Positions 1 to 9,833 of a DNA stretch of 64,000 nucleotides are shown piece by piece (position 1 is the first letter of the stretch; each line of letters opens with the position of its first letter). The stretch is taken from the NCBI GenBank assembly GCA_012960225.1, contig DUBS01000019.1:1-64000 (forward strand), in the 5' to 3' direction. This DNA is from Gemmatimonadota bacterium. Its GTDB lineage: Bacteria; Gemmatimonadota; Gemmatimonadetes; Longimicrobiales; Gaopeijiaceae. The notes beneath the pieces were generated by a model. The model did no database searches, was not told where the DNA came from, and saw nothing but the letters and a program-made list of their open reading frames with translations. Made by a program: the position numbers and the translations under genes.

Positions 1-1
1 G

Positions 2-1606
2 GGCTGGAGGCGGACCGAGGGCCTACGCAGGCCGATCTTTGCCGGGCGCATGACCGGTCTCCAGAATCTGTCCCAGGGTCTGGGACTCGAGGCGGTACCG
101 TCCACGATCGTAGGCTGGCGTACCATCCCTGCGAACGCAGAACCGACCACGGTACCGCGTGATCTCAGCTTGGACGTCAATTACAGTGTGACGTCGAGCC
201 TGCGCGCTTCGTTGTCCGTAAACACGGACTTCGCCGAAGTCGAGAGTGATCAGCGGCGGGTGAACCTCACACGTTTCCCGATCCGCTTCCCCGAACGCAG
301 GAATTTCTTTCTTGAAGGCTCCAACGTCTTCTCGTTTGCCCCCAGAAGTGGTCCGTCACCCTTCTATTCACGAAACATCGGACTCAGGAGTGGCCAACAG
401 ATCCCGATCAACTACGGTGGGCGTGTCACTGGCCAGGTCGGTCAGTACGAGGTGGGCTTCTATCAGCTAGGGACCAGTGACCATACCTACCTGGACGGGG
501 CAGGGGCGGACAAGTTCATCCCTTCCGAACAGTTCACGGTCGGACGCATCAAGAGGCAGATCTTCGAACAATCGACAATCGGGGCCATCTACACCCGGCG
601 CGGGACAAAGGCCGATCTGTCGGGATTCTTTCCAGCAGACCGCCATACTGCCGGCCTCGACCTCGCAGTGAATACCCGGAATTTTGCCGGGAACAGCAAT
701 ATGGAACTGGAAGCATTCGCAATATGGAACTCTAATCCAGACCCGACCCAAGACCTCACACTTAAAGATCTCTCTGCACATGGACTACGAGTTAATTTTC
801 CTAATGATACCTGGTCCGGACACCTATCCTATCGTCAATTTGGTGACGCGTACCGGCCTGCTCTAGGTTTTGTCACTCGTAATAATTTCCGGCGTCTGGA
901 GCCTCGCATTGGCTGGTCTCCACGACCCAATATTGACTGGCTTCGAACAGTTCGTTTTTCTGCGCAATTCCGGCACCAAGAGGAGCTAGGGACAGGGATC
1001 ACAGAAGAACGCGAATGGGATCTTGGCCTCTTGGGCCTGGATTTCGAGAGCGGAGATGGTTTTGATGTTAATGCCAAGAGGACTTTTGAATATCTGGATC
1101 GCCCGTTCTTCGTGAGTGAAGGCATCCCGATTACTGAAGGTGATTATACAAGTTGGGAGTATCGGGTAATTGCCCGCACAGCGAGCAGGCGGCGCTTTTC
1201 AATGTATGGCGGTTTCACGGTATCCGATTTTTGGAACGGAGAGCGCTTGCAATTCGGTGGAAGACTTACGTTCCGGCCCAACCCTGGAATCAGTATTGGG
1301 ACCAATATTCAACGCAATCAAGTAACCCTCCCGCAGGGACAGTTTGATGCTGATTTATATGAGGTAGAGGGCCAGTGGAACCCCACTCCTTGGGTCAGCG
1401 CTACGACTCAGTTGCAGTACGATGACGTAAGCGATATCGCAGGACTTTTCGCAAGGGTGCGCTGGATCGTGAAGCCGGGGAATGACCTCTACTTCGTGTA
1501 CACGCACAACTGGCAGAACCTGGGTACCGACATCCTAGATAACGCGGATCTGATCACACTGTCACGGGGCGGGGCGATCAAGGCCAACTACACATACCGT
1601 TTTTAA
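2..1606 (+). CDS. DUF5916 family outer-membrane-type protein, 5' truncated
   Basis: The frame is open from the window edge, so the true start lies upstream and only about the last 534 residues are present. A motif near the left end (DFAEVESDQ, then FPERRNFFLEGS) matches DFGQVEADP and GERRPFFVEDAR in the 927-residue protein at 58560-61343, placing both in the DUF5916 family, whose members usually carry an N-terminal CBM9-like domain (here outside the window) and a long beta-rich C-terminal region. The segment is rich in alternating hydrophobic and polar residues with many Tyr, Trp and Arg and ends in an aromatic residue (NYTYRF), as expected for an outer-membrane beta-barrel. Function is unknown; an envelope role is inferred. 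Family assignment is fairly sure, barrel topology less so. Confidence 0.8.
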   Translation, partial: GWRRTEGLRRPIFAGRMTGLQNLSQGLGLEAVPSTIVGWRTIPANAEPTTVPRDLSLDVNYSVTSSLRASLSVNTDFAEVESDQRRVNLTRFPIRFPERRNFFLEGSNVFSFAPRSGPSPFYSRNIGLRSGQQIPINYGGRVTGQVGQYEVGFYQLGTSDHTYLDGAGADKFIPSEQFTVGRIKRQIFEQSTIGAIYTRRGTKADLSGFFPADRHTAGLDLAVNTRNFAGNSNMELEAFAIWNSNPDPTQDLTLKDLSAHGLRVNFPNDTWSGHLSYRQFGDAYRPALGFVTRNNFRRLEPRIGWSPRPNIDWLRTVRFSAQFRHQEELGTGITEEREWDLGLLGLDFESGDGFDVNAKRTFEYLDRPFFVSEGIPITEGDYTSWEYRVIARTASRRRFSMYGGFTVSDFWNGERLQFGGRLTFRPNPGISIGTNIQRNQVTLPQGQFDADLYEVEGQWNPTPWVSATTQLQYDDVSDIAGLFARVRWIVKPGNDLYFVYTHNWQNLGTDILDNADLITLSRGGAIKANYTYRF

Positions 1607-1664
1607 GTTCTGTAACGAGTGTCCTCGTCAGAAGAGGATGGCCAAGAGAGTCGCCTCCCAGTAA

Positions 1665-1931
1665 CTAAGTACGTTGATTCCTTCTCACTCGACCTGGTTC
1701 GAGGCCACCTGCATAGAGAATTTTTTCACGCAAGCGCTCTCCTTCTTCATCTACAAAATTGACCACAACCCTCAAGGAAGCCGCAGCAGTTTCATATGAT
1801 TCGACGGGAAAATCTGTCTGCTCGGCATGTCGCAGGGCGCCCTCAAGTGAACGCAATTCTGTTTCTGCTTTTTCGATCGCCCTACGAAAGCGGTTTAGCG
1901 CTTTTCTGGCTTCGGATTCAACAGTTTTCAT
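1665..1931 (-). CDS. Small coiled-coil hypothetical protein (88 aa)
   Basis: I do not recognise a family. The product is a soluble, highly charged 88-residue protein. Residues about 3-35 and 60-75 are predicted helical with heptad-like spacing of Leu, Ala and Val among Arg and Glu, so a short coiled coil or helical hairpin is likely. There is no signal peptide, cysteine or membrane segment. It converges on the DUF5916 gene on its left and is divergent from ypdA on its right, with 114 bases between the two starts for both promoters. Low-complexity charge could also arise by chance, but codon use looks normal and the frame is clean, so I take it as probably real. Confidence 0.5.
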   Translation of the reverse strand: MKTVESEARKALNRFRRAIEKAETELRSLEGALRHAEQTDFPVESYETAAASLRVVVNFVDEEGERLREKILYAGGLEPGRVRRNQRT

Positions 1932-2045
1932 TATGAAGTATTCTAACTGCGAGTCGAGAGTGTTCGGTATAGCAAACTGGATCAGTGTAAGTGGGCAAAC
2001 AACCGTTAGCTGGAACCGCTTGACCCCGCGGGGTAGTCAGCCCAC

Positions 2046-3041
2046 ATGACTAAGCAACTCGACCTGATCGTTGTAGGAGCGGGACCATGTGGTATCGCGG
2101 TCGGCGCTGCAGCCGAACAGGCTGGACTTTCGTGTATGTTGATAGAGAAGGGATCCATCAGTAATTCGATCGTTAGCTACCCCTACTACATGACCTTCTT
2201 CAGTACAGCAGTAATGCTCGAAGTCGGAGGCGTGCCATTCACGATTCCAAATGCGAAACCTACACGGCGTGAGGCTCTCGCTTACTACCGCCGGGTTGTG
2301 GAGCATTGCGGTGTTGATGTGAGACAGTACGAAGAAGTGGAAGATATCTCGGGACAGGAAGGAAGCTTCACGGTTTGTACCCGCAAGATGACGGGAACCG
2401 AAAACACATACCGTGCCCGTGCAGTCGTAGTCGCGATCGGAGGTCTACACGAGCCAAATCACCTCAGCATTCCCGGAGACGATTTACCGAAAGTTCGCCA
2501 TTATTACCACGAACCTTATCCCTACTACGACCAAGAGGTTTTGGTCGTTGGAGCGGGCAACTCAGCCGTGGAGTCAGCTCTAGAGATGTTCCGGAATGGT
2601 GTCAGAGTGACGATGGCTCACTTTGCTGACTCAATTGATAGAGGGGTTAAGCCTTGGGTTGTTCCAGATATTACCAACCGCCTGGATCGAGGAGAGATTC
2701 CGATGTACTGGAAGCACAGGGTCACCGAAATTAGACCATCGTCAGTGCTTCTACGACATGAAGAAACAGGAGAGGAAGCAGAAATCAAGAATGACTTTGT
2801 GTTAGCCATGACGGGCTGGCGTGCTAACCATAAACATCTTGAAGCGCTCGGCGTTCAAATCGATCCAGGAACAGGGATCCCGGATTATAACCAAGAGACA
2901 ATGGAGACAAATGTCCCCGGTATATACATCGCGGGCGTAGTCGCGGCTGGCCATGACGCAAACAAGATTTTCATCGAGAACGGACGTGAGCACGGACGAC
3001 TAATCACTACTGATTACCTGAGTAAGGGTTCGGTGAGGTAA
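2046..3041 (+). CDS. ypdA: YpdA-family bacillithiol disulfide reductase (FAD/NAD(P)H)
   Basis: A 331-residue flavoprotein of the thioredoxin-reductase-like fold. The N-terminal FAD dinucleotide motif is VVGAGPCGIAVG (residues 9-20), with the GPCG cysteine at residue 15. That position corresponds to the redox-active Cys14 of Staphylococcus aureus YpdA, which reduces bacillithiol disulfide with NADPH. A second dinucleotide motif, VVGAGNSAVES, lies near residue 165, and the FAD-contacting segment GIYIAGVVAAG is near residue 300. There is no thioredoxin-reductase CxxC, as expected for YpdA. It implies the organism makes bacillithiol or a similar thiol. No strong Shine-Dalgarno precedes the ATG. 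The gene ends inside a hairpin shared with the convergent peptidase gene. Confidence 0.9.
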   Translation: MTKQLDLIVVGAGPCGIAVGAAAEQAGLSCMLIEKGSISNSIVSYPYYMTFFSTAVMLEVGGVPFTIPNAKPTRREALAYYRRVVEHCGVDVRQYEEVEDISGQEGSFTVCTRKMTGTENTYRARAVVVAIGGLHEPNHLSIPGDDLPKVRHYYHEPYPYYDQEVLVVGAGNSAVESALEMFRNGVRVTMAHFADSIDRGVKPWVVPDITNRLDRGEIPMYWKHRVTEIRPSSVLLRHEETGEEAEIKNDFVLAMTGWRANHKHLEALGVQIDPGTGIPDYNQETMETNVPGIYIAGVVAAGHDANKIFIENGREHGRLITTDYLSKGSVR

Positions 3042-3051
3042 CGAACCCTTA
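3023..3051. terminator. Bidirectional hairpin spanning two convergent stop codons
   Basis: TAAGGGTTCG (3023-3032) pairs perfectly over 10 bp with CGAACCCTTA (3042-3051) around a 9-base loop. The loop contains the ypdA stop (3039-3041) and the right arm contains the stop of the convergent peptidase gene (3049-3051). No long T tract follows on either side. It probably ends or protects both transcripts. Confidence 0.65.
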
Positions 3052-5169
3052 GTTGGCCTCTTCGCCCAAGCCCAGTTGTTGAGCCAGAAATGCTAGTTCT
3101 CTCACGGTATCTTCGATCCTAAGACTGATCGGACGCCCCCGTCCTCCCGCATGACCTCCACGCGAATCATACCAGAGTACCACCGGTAAACCAGAAGCAG
3201 TCGCAGCTTGGAGTCGAGCAACCATCTTCCTTCCCTGAAGGGGCGAGACTCGAGTATCTAAGTCTCCTGTCGTAAGCATGACCGCGGGATATTTCACGCC
3301 ATCGCGAATAGCTTGATAGGGTGAGTAGCGACGCATCGCTTCGAAGTGGTTCGGTATACTCGCATCACCATATTCGAGTAAGGCCGGCATGTTATTTGTC
3401 TCAGTGAATTGATAAAACCGAACCATATCAAGATCTGGATAGGTGCAAAGCACTGCCCGAAAGAGTTCAGGACGTTGTGTCATAGCGCTTCCCACGAGAA
3501 GTCCGCCGTTACTTCCTCCACTGATCGCGAGATGGTCAGGATCGGTGAACCCTGCTTCAATTAGTTTCTCTGCTGCAGCAATGAAATCATCAAATACGTG
3601 CTGTTTATTCTCTAGCATTCCATCCTGGTGCCAGGTTTCGCCAAACTCACTCCCACCACGCAGGGTAGCGACCGCATAAACCCCACCAGCTTCTAGCCAG
3701 GCTAATCTCGTCGTCGAGAAACCCGGCTTCGTATTTGAATTAAAGCCGCCGTAGCCATTTAGAATGGTCGGATGACTCCCATCCAGGTCGAGTCCAACCT
3801 TGTGCATCACATAGACTGGAGCCCGAACTCCTCCAGTTGACGTGAACCACAATTTAGTCACGTCATAAGCTGATGAATCAAAAATCACCTCAGGAGCATC
3901 TGATACCTCGCGCTCTCCTGTCTCCAGGTCGAGGAGATACCGCGTTTGCGGTGTTAAGTAACCATTTACACTCAGGCTCGCTTTGCCGTTCTCGGATGCA
4001 GATATGCTGATCGACGAATTATCTGGCACCTCGATCTCTCCTGAGGGTGAGCCGTCTAAATCGAATACCCGTATCCGGTTTGCAACTTCATGTAGATAGG
4101 TCGCGTAAATCTTGCCGGCGATGAACGTATAACTCTCGAAGAGATCATCTGTCTCTGGGAGTAACTGCTGCCATGCCTCACGATCCGGCATTTCAGGATC
4201 AACCACAAGAAGCCGGTAGTTAGGGGCGTTGAAGTCTGTCCTGAGGTAAATACGTCCATCATGGAAGCGATGTTGAAAGTGTGCAGATACCCCTTCAACG
4301 ATGGGACGCACTGCACCATCACCACTCTGGATAAAAATGTCGTTCCTAGCCCACCCATGTTGCACGGTGAAAATTCGGTACTGTCCTTCAGCGACAATAT
4401 CCATGCCAATAAATGCGGTTGGTCCATAGCCTTCTCCCCAAATATCTTCATCCTCAGAGAAGTCTTGGCCCAAAGTGTGATGCCTAATGCGCGGACCCGT
4501 TTCACGAGAGCGGTATGTGTAGTAGAAACCAGTTCCGCTATCGTCAAATTCGACTCCACTGTAGAGTGCATTTGCCAAACGGTCCGGGAGATCTTCACCT
4601 GATTGGAGACTTCTTATCCTGACAGCAATCTCATCTGCTCCGCCCTGCCTGATTGAGTACATCATCAGAGTACCGTCAGGTGAAAAATCCATGATAGAGA
4701 ATAGAGTGCGGTACGTGGGGTCTAGGTCTACCGGATCGAGGACGACTTCATACGTATCTTCAGTGGTGGGCTCGGAATCTTCGGAGGCAACTCTCCTGTA
4801 GATCCTCGCCGCCTCTTCACCCTTACGGCGCATGGTGAAGTATTCCCAATCCCCGGCTTGCCGTGTTGATCCAATGTCATCTGTGTCAATCAGCTCACTC
4901 AATCGTGACCGGAACACATCGCGTATCTCACTCTCACCGATGATATCCTCTGCGTAGCCATTTTGATCTTCAATCCACGCCCGGGTTTCCGGGGCGTCCT
5001 GTTCTTCCAGCCAACGGTAATCGTCGGGGATTTCGACACCGTGCAGGACATCTGTCACCGTCTCGATCCTCGTATCTGGGGGAGGCGGATAACTCCCTAG
5101 GGAACAGGCTTCCAGGATCGCGGACAACGCGAGAAGAGTAACAGAGCGGAATAGATAGATCTTATTCAC
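3049..5169 (-). CDS. Prolyl oligopeptidase family S9 serine peptidase, lipoprotein
   Basis: A 706-residue S9A-type peptidase that hydrolyses short peptides, typically after proline. The N-terminus is a lipoprotein signal (LSAILEAC lipobox, Cys about residue 22), so it is exported and lipid-anchored. The usual S9 N-terminal segment follows (DVLHGVEIPDDYRWLEEQD), then a beta-propeller (about residues 80-440) and an alpha/beta-hydrolase domain. Catalytic Ser is in GGSNGGLLVG, Asp in TTGDLDTRVSP and His in SRGGHAGGRG, in the right order and spacing. Length matches the family. The start is a GTG directly before a good signal peptide. It is on the same strand as the BNR protein upstream but separated by a hairpin. 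Together with the BNR protein it suggests a periplasmic or surface peptide-degrading lifestyle. Confidence 0.93.
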   Translation of the reverse strand: MNKIYLFRSVTLLALSAILEACSLGSYPPPPDTRIETVTDVLHGVEIPDDYRWLEEQDAPETRAWIEDQNGYAEDIIGESEIRDVFRSRLSELIDTDDIGSTRQAGDWEYFTMRRKGEEAARIYRRVASEDSEPTTEDTYEVVLDPVDLDPTYRTLFSIMDFSPDGTLMMYSIRQGGADEIAVRIRSLQSGEDLPDRLANALYSGVEFDDSGTGFYYTYRSRETGPRIRHHTLGQDFSEDEDIWGEGYGPTAFIGMDIVAEGQYRIFTVQHGWARNDIFIQSGDGAVRPIVEGVSAHFQHRFHDGRIYLRTDFNAPNYRLLVVDPEMPDREAWQQLLPETDDLFESYTFIAGKIYATYLHEVANRIRVFDLDGSPSGEIEVPDNSSISISASENGKASLSVNGYLTPQTRYLLDLETGEREVSDAPEVIFDSSAYDVTKLWFTSTGGVRAPVYVMHKVGLDLDGSHPTILNGYGGFNSNTKPGFSTTRLAWLEAGGVYAVATLRGGSEFGETWHQDGMLENKQHVFDDFIAAAEKLIEAGFTDPDHLAISGGSNGGLLVGSAMTQRPELFRAVLCTYPDLDMVRFYQFTETNNMPALLEYGDASIPNHFEAMRRYSPYQAIRDGVKYPAVMLTTGDLDTRVSPLQGRKMVARLQAATASGLPVVLWYDSRGGHAGGRGRPISLRIEDTVRELAFLAQQLGLGEEAN

Positions 5170-5260
5170 AATTGAGCCTTAGGGTGGAGACATGTGCACA
5201 ACCTCACCGAGATTCGATCCTTAGCACGGACGCCGTCAAGCAGAGGCCTAAGTGCCCACA

Positions 5261-5298
5261 AGGCAAGGGGGCCGGACTTGAAAATCCGGCCCCTGCCT
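5261..5298 (-). terminator. Strong GC-rich hairpin downstream of the BNR-protein gene
   Basis: GGGGCCGGA pairs with TCCGGCCCC around CTTGAAAA, and outer AGGCA/TGCCT arms extend the stem with one unpaired base. It lies about 60 bases downstream of the stop at 5358 and 92 bases upstream of the peptidase start. It lacks a clear U tract on the minus strand, so it may be a terminator or a 3' stability element. Confidence 0.55.
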
Positions 5299-5357
5299 CT
5301 GTTCACTCTAATCCGCTAAGAAATACCCATCATAGAAGGCGGGCTTAGGCATGTGGT

Positions 5358-8201
5358 TTAGTCCATCCAGATGTCTTCTAGAACGGCTACGGTCGTGTAA
5401 TAGCTCTCTCCATCTACCGTGAGTTGCACTCGGTAAACGCCCGTTGAGGCCAACTGACCCTGCCTTCCGCGCCCACCACCACGTCCACCACGTCCGCCCC
5501 CTGCTGCTGGCGGGCTCCCCCGAAGATCCCACTGGATGCGGTTAAGGCCCATTGCTCCAGTGCCTTCGATGGTGACAATGACCTCTCCTGTCACAGGATT
5601 ACTAATTGTGACCTGAACGTCACCGTCAATCTCATCTTTAAGCCAGTACTGTATTGCTGTCCCGGCTGGTGCACTCTCGCCCACCCAATTCTTAGAACCA
5701 GTCACAGCACGGTCCAACCTTCGATTTCGTTTCCATCGTACCGCCTCACGTGCATCGAACAAATGGACCTCGGTCATAGTGACCTCACTCGTCAACTCCT
5801 GAAGTGCTGTGATGTCGTCCATCACGTAAACGGACCTGCCATGCGTTGCGAGAACCAGATCATTATCCCTTGGGTGGACAAGCACATCGTCAATGCGGAC
5901 AACAGGAAGCCCATTCATGAATGGTTGCCATGACTGTCCCGCATTGCGAGAAATGAAGAAGCCAAACTCCGTTCCCACATAAAGTAGGTTCGCGTTTCTC
6001 GGATCCTCACGGATCGTATTCACATTGCCGAACTCAGGGAGGTCTGAAGATATGCTCTGCCAGCTCTCACCGTAGTCATGTGTGACATACACATAGGGCC
6101 TAAGATCATCATCCCTGTGCCCGTCTAGTGAAGCGTAAGCCGTTGCCGGGTCGAAGTGCGATGCTTCGACCCGGGACACGTAGTACTGGGTCGTGCCACC
6201 TGGGAGATTCCGGCTCACCTCAGCCCAATTCGTGCCCCCATCTCGACTCACACTAATGTTTCCGTCGTCGCTTCCGTGCCAGAGAACTCCAGGCATCACC
6301 GATGACTCGGCAAGGGTTACACCGGTACTCCAGTTCGAGACGCCATCATTTCGAGAAATGTTACACTCCACACCACGTTCGAGTTGCTGACAACGCGGCA
6401 GTGAATTCTGGACACCCATCAGGACGATACCATCCCGATCCACGTTCTTGGATAAATCAGGGCTCATGGTCCAGGTATTTCCCCGATCACGGGATAAAAA
6501 GAATCGGTTACCGGCCACATAGATCGTGCTCGGATTGTGCGGAGAGAGCATGAACGGTGTATTCCAGTTCCAACGTATCTGCGTACCCGCCTCAGGTTCC
6601 GGAACAATGTTGCTCACACCTCCACCACCACCTCGTCCACCTCGTCCACCACCCGCTTGGCCGCGCGGCCGAATACTCTGCTGCTCACCCGTATACAGGT
6701 TGTACCGGTTCACATTCCCGTTCTGAGATTCAGAGTAGATGATGTTCGAGTCCGTCGGATCCTGTTGAGTATAGAAGCCATCACCACCTCCAGCTCCGAA
6801 CCAATCCTGGGAGAGGATATCTCCTTCACGTACCGCACTCGGACCGCACCACGTCCCATTATCTTGTAGCCCGGTACAAACCCGGTAGGGACGATCCATG
6901 CTCACCGAAGCATGATATGGCTGACCAACTGCCCAGCTGCGGTGGGACTCCCATGTTTCTCCCTGATCGTAAGTCACATCAACTGACCCGTCATTCCCGA
7001 TCATCATGTGATTATGGTTCTCTGGGTTAATCCACATTGCATGCTGGTCAACGTGTCCAAACCCACTCAGGGTTTCCCACGTTTGTCCTCCATCACGTGA
7101 CTTGGCTACCTGTTGATCCACGGTATAGACAAGGTTTGGGTCCTCAGTGGAGACGCGGATCTGACTGAAATACATGGGGCGCCCATTCTCATTGCTGCGG
7201 AACCGCCAGGTTGCTCCACCATCCGTCGAACGCCAAGTACCAGACCACTGCTGATCATCCGGAGGCTCCCCGTCCTCAGCTAGAGCCTGCCAGGCTTCGC
7301 GTTCCTGGTCGGTTAGTGGGCTCACCTGGTCTGCTGCCACCTCAATCTGCGCGTAAATCACACTCGGGTCCGCTGGTGTGGTGGCGAGAGCGATTCGTCC
7401 CATTGTGCCACCGGGAAGCCCATTGCCCTGAAGGTGCTCCCAATTATCCCCGCCATCGGTAGATGTCCACATTCCACTTCCTGGGCCACCACCTACAAAG
7501 CAACATCCACTTCTCCGTCGTTGGTACATCGCAGCGAAAAGCTTTTCAGGATTGGACGGATCAATAATCAAATCCGTTGCGCCAGTATTTTCGTCAATAC
7601 TCAGGACGAGATCCCAGCTGCCACCACCGTCGGTTGATTTGTATACCCCCCGTTCCGGGTTTGGCCCAAACAGATGGCCAGTCGCTGCAAGCCAAACGGT
7701 GTTGGCATCGTTAGGGTGCACAACTACCCTGGCGATTGACTGAGTCTCCCGGAGGCCGACATAAGTGAAGGAATCTCCACCATCGGTCGACTTGTAGACT
7801 CCTGCCCCAAACGAAGAACTTTGACGGTTATTAGCCTCGCCGGTCCCAACGTATACGACGTTAGGATCAGAGGGCGCTATCGCTACCGATCCGACCGAAT
7901 GAGTCGCATAACTGTCGAAGACCGGCTCAAAAGTTGTTCCGTTGTTGACGGTCCTCCAAAGACCGGCAGTCGCAAAACCCACGAAATACCTATGTGGGTT
8001 ACTCTGATCAACCGCCAGATCGTCAACACGACCACCTTGTCCGACAGGACCAATTGAGCGCCAATGGAAAGTTCTTAGAACCGGGTCATCTGAGCTATTT
8101 ATCACTTCCTGATTCTCAGCCTGTGCTGACACTTCCAGGGGTATTGACCAGGGTATGAAGACTAAAACGAGTGCAATTCTAAGGAGGCTTGAACTGGACA
8201 T
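5358..8201 (-). CDS. Secreted BNR/sortilin-type beta-propeller repeat protein
   Basis: A 947-residue exported protein. A Sec signal peptide covers about residues 1-27, with cleavage likely after VSAQA. Many BNR/Asp-box repeats follow, seen as S-x-D-G-G-x-x-W/F motifs (STDGGDSF, STDGGGSW, STDGGDNW, SRDGGQTW, SRDRGNTW, SRDGGTNW), typical of the VPS10/sortilin-like propeller family abundant in Bacteroidota and Gemmatimonadota. Two glycine-arginine linkers of the type GGGRGGRGGGG occur, near residue 530 and near residue 905; the second precedes a short beta-rich C-terminal module. These proteins are annotated as glycosyl-hydrolase-like but the catalytic role is unproven. AAGGAA is well placed before the ATG. 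It is likely a periplasmic or surface protein; the ligand is unknown. Confidence 0.88.
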   Translation of the reverse strand: MSSSSLLRIALVLVFIPWSIPLEVSAQAENQEVINSSDDPVLRTFHWRSIGPVGQGGRVDDLAVDQSNPHRYFVGFATAGLWRTVNNGTTFEPVFDSYATHSVGSVAIAPSDPNVVYVGTGEANNRQSSSFGAGVYKSTDGGDSFTYVGLRETQSIARVVVHPNDANTVWLAATGHLFGPNPERGVYKSTDGGGSWDLVLSIDENTGATDLIIDPSNPEKLFAAMYQRRRSGCCFVGGGPGSGMWTSTDGGDNWEHLQGNGLPGGTMGRIALATTPADPSVIYAQIEVAADQVSPLTDQEREAWQALAEDGEPPDDQQWSGTWRSTDGGATWRFRSNENGRPMYFSQIRVSTEDPNLVYTVDQQVAKSRDGGQTWETLSGFGHVDQHAMWINPENHNHMMIGNDGSVDVTYDQGETWESHRSWAVGQPYHASVSMDRPYRVCTGLQDNGTWCGPSAVREGDILSQDWFGAGGGDGFYTQQDPTDSNIIYSESQNGNVNRYNLYTGEQQSIRPRGQAGGGRGGRGGGGGVSNIVPEPEAGTQIRWNWNTPFMLSPHNPSTIYVAGNRFFLSRDRGNTWTMSPDLSKNVDRDGIVLMGVQNSLPRCQQLERGVECNISRNDGVSNWSTGVTLAESSVMPGVLWHGSDDGNISVSRDGGTNWAEVSRNLPGGTTQYYVSRVEASHFDPATAYASLDGHRDDDLRPYVYVTHDYGESWQSISSDLPEFGNVNTIREDPRNANLLYVGTEFGFFISRNAGQSWQPFMNGLPVVRIDDVLVHPRDNDLVLATHGRSVYVMDDITALQELTSEVTMTEVHLFDAREAVRWKRNRRLDRAVTGSKNWVGESAPAGTAIQYWLKDEIDGDVQVTISNPVTGEVIVTIEGTGAMGLNRIQWDLRGSPPAAGGGRGGRGGGRGRQGQLASTGVYRVQLTVDGESYYTTVAVLEDIWMD

Positions 8202-8358
8202 GATCTATTCCTTGCCATGAGTCCCGCTATGTGCGGCCGCTGAAAGTTGAATCGAGCGCTCCATACGTCAAACTCAAGAAGCCTGCCCAGATCTACTAAC
8301 CCGAAAGAAGAGAGAGGTGGGTGCGCATCCGTACGCGGTGTCCGTGGACCCGATAATG

Positions 8359-9459
8359 CTACTCCTGCGGGACCGTCACACCTTGACTGTGGAGTGTTAC
8401 GACTTCGCAGCCTCTCCGGACATACGCAAGTCCAATGACTTCACCAAACTTGGGTGATTGAACAGCCGAGGTGATGAAGCCGACTGCCTTATCGGAGGCT
8501 TCATCATGGAGTTCAGTACCACTCCGGGGTGTAGGCACATCACCGAACCTAAGCATCTTGAGGCTCTTATTTACATGCCCGCGATCGCGGATACGGATGA
8601 TCACTTCCTGGCCAGTGAAGCACCCTTTTTCATAGTCGATTGACCGCTTATGAATTCCGGCCTCAATCGGGATCGTTTGCTCATCCATATCCGTGCCAAA
8701 TACTGGCCGGCCAGCTTCGACGCGAAGGGTAGACCAGACACCCAGGCCCGCCGGAGCCGCACCATCACTTACAAGTGCTTTCCAGAACTCCCGTAGTACT
8801 TCAGCGGCCCCGATAACAGAATACGCCTCCGGCCACACATCTTCAGTTTTCATGACTAAGAGGCCATCGATGAGATCCGTACCTAATAAGCGCCAAGCAC
8901 CCTCTGGCAATCGAGCCAATTCTCCTGCCTGCACACAAGAGCCAAGAGCCAAGCGGGATAACGTCTCAGCAGCAGCAGGGCCGACAACAGTAACCATCCC
9001 TAGGGCACCTGAAACATCTTCGGCAATAGCGAACCGTGGCGGAAGAAATTTTTGGAAATTTTCCGTTAGCCCGGTAACTCCCGCTACTGGGATATCTAGT
9101 AAGAAGCCAGCCTCATCTTCAGAACCCGTAAGAATCGCCCAAAGATCAGTAATCATCTTGCCCTTACTGGTGAGTACTCCGTGGTACGTGCCTAAGCCAC
9201 CGAGCACCCCATCCGTGACATGAGACGGAGGGTCAGGTATGCGGCCCGTTAGTATCCCCCCAAGCATACGACCGGCTGCTTGACCTGTGATAACAAGCCT
9301 ACCCCGATGGCTCCGATCAAAAACAGCCGCTTCTTCGGTTGCCGCTCTATACTCAGCTGCCGGATCACCAAAATGCCGGATCACCGGGCGACCCTGATAC
9401 TCGGTAGTAACACCACCTGACGCGATCATTATATCGGAGAGTGGTTTGGGCTTTTCCAT
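8359..9459 (-). CDS. ygfZ: YgfZ/GcvT-like folate-binding protein
   Basis: A 366-residue protein of the YgfZ/IBA57 branch of the aminomethyltransferase fold. These proteins bind tetrahydrofolate and help assemble or repair 4Fe-4S enzymes such as MiaB. The diagnostic motif K-G-C-[FY]-x-G-Q-E is present as KGCFTGQE about residue 285, with its essential cysteine. The N-terminal half has the GcvT-like substrate-binding domain. The ATG at 9459 is preferred over an upstream TTG (9465). It is divergent from selD. The role is in iron-sulfur maintenance in the cytoplasm, relevant here because the window encodes several Fe-S proteins. Confidence 0.88.
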   Translation of the reverse strand: MEKPKPLSDIMIASGGVTTEYQGRPVIRHFGDPAAEYRAATEEAAVFDRSHRGRLVITGQAAGRMLGGILTGRIPDPPSHVTDGVLGGLGTYHGVLTSKGKMITDLWAILTGSEDEAGFLLDIPVAGVTGLTENFQKFLPPRFAIAEDVSGALGMVTVVGPAAAETLSRLALGSCVQAGELARLPEGAWRLLGTDLIDGLLVMKTEDVWPEAYSVIGAAEVLREFWKALVSDGAAPAGLGVWSTLRVEAGRPVFGTDMDEQTIPIEAGIHKRSIDYEKGCFTGQEVIIRIRDRGHVNKSLKMLRFGDVPTPRSGTELHDEASDKAVGFITSAVQSPKFGEVIGLAYVRRGCEVVTLHSQGVTVPQE

Positions 9460-9833
9460 ACTCAAGGGCTAATCCGGATTTTATGAGTTAATCGACACCA
9501 CGCCACTAAGAAAAGTGTCCCGGTGAGAAATCTGCTTCCATACACTTCCAACGGCTTGGATTTCCCTCTTCCGTTCTGCTAACCAAAGGGGGGTGAGGCG
9601 CGCATCAGCTTCCTCAAGTGACAGGAAGCAAGTTGAAAGTATAGGAAGCAGACACTTTATGGGAACAAAGTTATTCACTTGAAGCGACCAGTAACGTCAG
9701 GGGTGGATTATACCCCGCACCTTGCACTACGCTTTAGGGTCACTGACGCAGGGCGTGTCTAACAGAAGGGATTTGCACACCGCGCCTCTTCATTACATGC
9801 TCCATTACCCGTGCGCCCCAACCAGGGGGAACA
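9460..9833. other. Divergent intergenic region between ygfZ and selD
   Basis: About 370 bases must hold the promoters for both divergent genes. I see no convincing tRNA, riboswitch or repeat. A 65-codon frame on the minus strand (9481-9678) has no family resemblance and a ragged composition, and I do not call it. A purine-rich AGGGGGA just before 9834 is a plausible ribosome-binding site for selD. Confidence 0.4.

Noticed and set aside
5308-5532. Alternative minus-strand frame at the 3' end of the BNR gene
   Set aside because: It lies in another frame over the Gly/Arg-rich coding segment and has no independent support.
9481-9678. 65-codon minus-strand frame upstream of ygfZ
   Set aside because: No recognisable motif or good ribosome-binding site, and it sits in the divergent promoter region.
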